Shown here: positions 62,005 to 64,000 of the stretch, one piece after another
Numbering within the stretch: the stretch's first letter is position 1
How the letters are laid out: the number at the start of each line of letters is the position of its first letter
Assembly: GCA_028704295.1 (NCBI GenBank)
Contig: JAQVLF010000001.1
Coordinates: forward strand, 7,313-71,312
DNA length: 64,000 nt
Direction of reading: 5' to 3'
Source: Minisyncoccota bacterium
GTDB taxonomy: Bacteria > Patescibacteriota > Minisyncoccia > Minisyncoccales > Minisyncoccaceae
Made by a program: the position numbers and the translations under genes
The notes under the pieces: generated by a model
Told to the model about the DNA's origin: nothing
What the model saw: the letters and a program-made list of their open reading frames with translations, nothing else
Databases searched by the model: none

Positions 62005-63162
62005 ATGGCGCCGCAGAATTTTATTACAAAAAAAGAATTTGAAAAAATTAAAGAGTTTTCAAAAGATAAAAAAACACCTTTTTTAATCATTGATAAAAGC
62101 AAAATTGGCAAAAGATATGATGAGCTGAAAAAGAACCTGCCTTATGCAAAAATATATTACGCAGTTAAGGCTAATCCAGAAGACGAAGTTATTAAAGTAC
62201 TCGATAAAAAAGGTTCAAACTTTGACATCGCTACAGTTTATGAAATGGAACAGTTAATGAGGCTTGGAATAGGGGCTGACAGAATGAGCTATGGAAACAC
62301 TATTAAAAAAGAGGAAGATATTGCTTATGCATATAAAAAAGGAATCAGACTTTTTGCAACAGACTCTGAAAGCGATTTAAATAAGATAGCAAATAATGCA
62401 CCGGGTTCAAAAGTATTCTTTAGATTATTATGCGATGGAAACGGAGCTGACTGGCCACTTTCAAGAAAGTTTGGGGCATACCCAGATATGATATTCAGGC
62501 TAGCTCTTAAAGCAAAAAAACTAAACTTAATCCCTTATGGATTATCATTCCATGTAGGTTCTCAGCAAAGAGATATTGGACAATGGGATAATGCAATTGC
62601 TCAATGTAAGTACTTATTTGATTCATTGAGCGATGCAGACATAGAGCTTAAATTAATAAACATTGGAGGAGGATTTCCTTCGCACTACTTAGAACCAACT
62701 CAAAATATTGAAATTTATGCAAAAGAAATCACAAGATTTTTAAAAGAAGATTTTGGAGAAGAACTTCCTGAAATAATCATTGAACCAGGAAGATCAATGG
62801 TTGCAGACTCAGGAATCCTTGTAAGCGAAATTGTTATGATTTCGTCTAAAAGCGCTACTACAAACTACGAATGGGTTTATACAGATGTAGGCAAATTTGG
62901 CGGGCTAATTGAAACAATCGATGAAGCTATTAAATACCCTATCTTAACAGATAATTTAGATTACAGAGAAGCAAAAGAAGTTATTCTGGCAGGACCGACA
63001 TGCGACAGTATGGATATACTTTACGAAAATTACAAATACAAATTAGATAAAAATTTAAAAGAAGGAGATAAAATATATTTTTTAACAACAGGAGCCTATA
63101 CTGCAAGCTATAGCTCAGTTTACTTTAATGGATTTCCTCCACTAAAAGTTTATATCATTTAA
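62005..63162 (+). CDS. Ornithine/lysine decarboxylase-like PLP enzyme (fold type III)
   Basis: 385 aa. PLP lysine K55 in YYAVKANPE, DIATVYEMEQL, FHVGSQQ, INIGGGFPSHY, PGRSMVADSG, and the catalytic GPTCDSMD. This pattern is the eukaryotic-type ODC group, including bacterial L/ODC. Probably makes putrescine or cadaverine; no other polyamine gene is in view. Its 3' end overlaps the next gene tail to tail by 21 bp. Confidence 0.88.
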   Translation: MAPQNFITKKEFEKIKEFSKDKKTPFLIIDKSKIGKRYDELKKNLPYAKIYYAVKANPEDEVIKVLDKKGSNFDIATVYEMEQLMRLGIGADRMSYGNTIKKEEDIAYAYKKGIRLFATDSESDLNKIANNAPGSKVFFRLLCDGNGADWPLSRKFGAYPDMIFRLALKAKKLNLIPYGLSFHVGSQQRDIGQWDNAIAQCKYLFDSLSDADIELKLINIGGGFPSHYLEPTQNIEIYAKEITRFLKEDFGEELPEIIIEPGRSMVADSGILVSEIVMISSKSATTNYEWVYTDVGKFGGLIETIDEAIKYPILTDNLDYREAKEVILAGPTCDSMDILYENYKYKLDKNLKEGDKIYFLTTGAYTASYSSVYFNGFPPLKVYII

Positions 63163-63816
63163 AATTTTAATTGGACTTTTCTTTTTTCCGATCATTTTTA
63201 ATTCGCCCTCAATTAAAAATCCATAATCTCCATTAAACTTAATCTCTACTCCAGGCTCTATTAAAAGAGTTGTATTTTCCTTGATAAAAATATTTCCATT
63301 AACTATATATGGACTGTTTTTAATTTCCCAAATGGTATCTTTTTCAATAATTCCATTAACAAAAGTTTCTTTAGTTTTTTCCTTTTCTCTATTTTCATCA
63401 TCGACTATCTCGGCCCATGTTGTATCAAAATATTCCGTAGAATTTAATCCCGGAATTGTAATAGTCGGATTCTCATCCAACTGTTTCTCTTCCTTTTTTA
63501 AAGTTTCTACAATTGCATCAACATATCCAGGCTCTCCATTCTTCATTCCAGGAATAATTATTGGCTCTTTTGTTGTATAGACAACATCGTCTGTTCTAGA
63601 TAATAACTTTGTATTTTCCTTTAAAGATAAGGATTCTCCTTTTGGATGGCCATTATATATTCTTATTGTTTTTTGAACTTTTTCTAGAACAGATGCATTA
63701 TTGTCTTCGATATTTAATTTATCAAAAACTTGAACAAGAAGATCATTCTTTTCGTTATAAATATATATCGCTCCCGTACAAACTATTATTAAAATGAAAA
63801 TTTTCTTAAAAGGCAT
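63142..63816 (-). CDS. Anchored protein, beginning of a beta-helix-like domain
   Basis: 224 aa. N-terminal anchor (about 5-20), long polar linker, then VNGIIEKDTIWEIKNSPYIV, IFIKENTTLLIEPGVEIKF, the repeating pattern of right-handed beta-helix surface proteins. Only about two turns are present, so the domain is small or cut short. Start at 63816. Extracytoplasmic; role unknown. Confidence 0.6.
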   Translation of the reverse strand: MPFKKIFILIIVCTGAIYIYNEKNDLLVQVFDKLNIEDNNASVLEKVQKTIRIYNGHPKGESLSLKENTKLLSRTDDVVYTTKEPIIIPGMKNGEPGYVDAIVETLKKEEKQLDENPTITIPGLNSTEYFDTTWAEIVDDENREKEKTKETFVNGIIEKDTIWEIKNSPYIVNGNIFIKENTTLLIEPGVEIKFNGDYGFLIEGELKMIGKKKSPIKILNDINF

Positions 63817-63915
63817 AGTAAAATGATTGGCACACAAACATAGATTATAGTCTCTTTTAAAAAAAAGAAAAGTTCTTAGTCACCTCAAGCACATTTCGGA
63901 CAAAAAAGGATTAAC

Positions 63916-63976
63916 AAAAAAAGAATAGAGCGTTATGATGCGTTTAGAATAACAAAGCATAATAACAACTCTATTC
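63916..63976 (-). terminator. Long hairpin with T tract at right edge
   Basis: GAATAGAG/CTCTATTC outer stem (63923-63930 with 63969-63976), inner TTAT/ATAA and ATGC/GCAT pairs, 15-nt loop, and T7 on the minus strand (63916-63922). It would end a minus-strand transcript coming from beyond the window, or be the tail of a small RNA. Confidence 0.6.
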
Positions 63977-64000
63977 TATGACTAAATATATCATACTTTC

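Noticed and set aside
1..64000. Recoded TGA (as in Gracilibacteria/Absconditabacteria)
   Set aside because: TGA ends several genes cleanly, for example cysS and uppP, and proteins read normally with the standard code.
1..64000. tRNA and rRNA genes
   Set aside because: No T-arm GTTCGAATC-like pattern with matching acceptor stem and no rRNA motifs were found by eye.

Overview
The window is 64 kb of AT-rich, gene-dense DNA with short intergenic gaps and many ATGA stop/start overlaps. It uses the standard code, since TGA serves as a normal stop (for example in cysS). Several families are typical of the Candidate Phyla Radiation (Patescibacteria, Parcubacteria-like): DUF5652 and DUF5671 membrane proteins, a two-CxxC bL28, several SIMPL-domain proteins, pilin-like proteins with S-FTLIELLVV leaders, and short versions of UvrA, UvrC and PrmC. 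The assignment is by inference; no rRNA gene or tRNA was found. Many genes have a sigma70-type -10 box only 6-8 bp before the ATG, which suggests widespread leaderless translation.

Layout. 0-7 kb: 5' part of dnaX, two small structured RNAs, a cysteine-codon leader peptide with attenuator before cysK-cysS, a GC-richer orphan stretch, a GT4 glycosyltransferase, dnaB and rplU. 7-11.3 kb: ParA, a cation/Ca exchanger, an amino-acid permease, a site-2 protease and bL28. 11.3-20.5 kb: a 6S-RNA-like gene, a cupin, an operon ferredoxin-sufC-sufB-mnmA-MBL hydrolase, pyrophosphatase, gpsA, and a UvrD-type helicase fused to a RecB-like nuclease. 20.5-28.4 kb: a pilin-LamG gene broken at a G9 tract, a frameshifted alkD, then a tight run of uppP, prmC, PAP2-like, YggU, DUF5652, UDG, a micro membrane protein, a glutaredoxin-CcdA-like fusion, FKBP, SIMPL and a tRNA-binding protein. 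28.4-40.7 kb: nagZ, patatin, BaiN-like flavoprotein, ychF, an ATP-cone/Mrr-like nuclease, MazG, a cohesin-like surface protein, tyrS, two ATP-grasp enzymes and SIMPL.

40.7-46.2 kb is the accessory core. It holds an AbiEi-like remnant, a complete diversity-generating retroelement (reverse transcriptase, template repeat, Avd, and a target gene whose last 39 codons are the variable repeat), a beta-CASP hydrolase and a RelE/RelB-type toxin-antitoxin pair. The DGR target is a type IV pilin-like protein with a formylglycine-enzyme/C-type-lectin domain. All nine internal TR/VR differences fall at template adenines, mostly in AAY codons, so the element looks recently active.

46.2-64 kb: a DUF2090 aldolase-like protein, CapA-like, Sua5, a secreted lectin-like protein, LepB, uvrB-uvrA-uvrC, SIMPL and other membrane proteins, a U32 peptidase, an XRE/ImmA pair with an operator palindrome, an ornithine decarboxylase-like enzyme and a beta-helix-like secreted protein.

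Taken together this is mostly core housekeeping (replication, translation, repair, Fe-S and tRNA thiolation) interrupted by surface-display functions: pilins, lectin-like domains, cohesin-like and LamG domains. Two of these look built to vary, one by DGR mutagenesis and one possibly by poly-G slippage.
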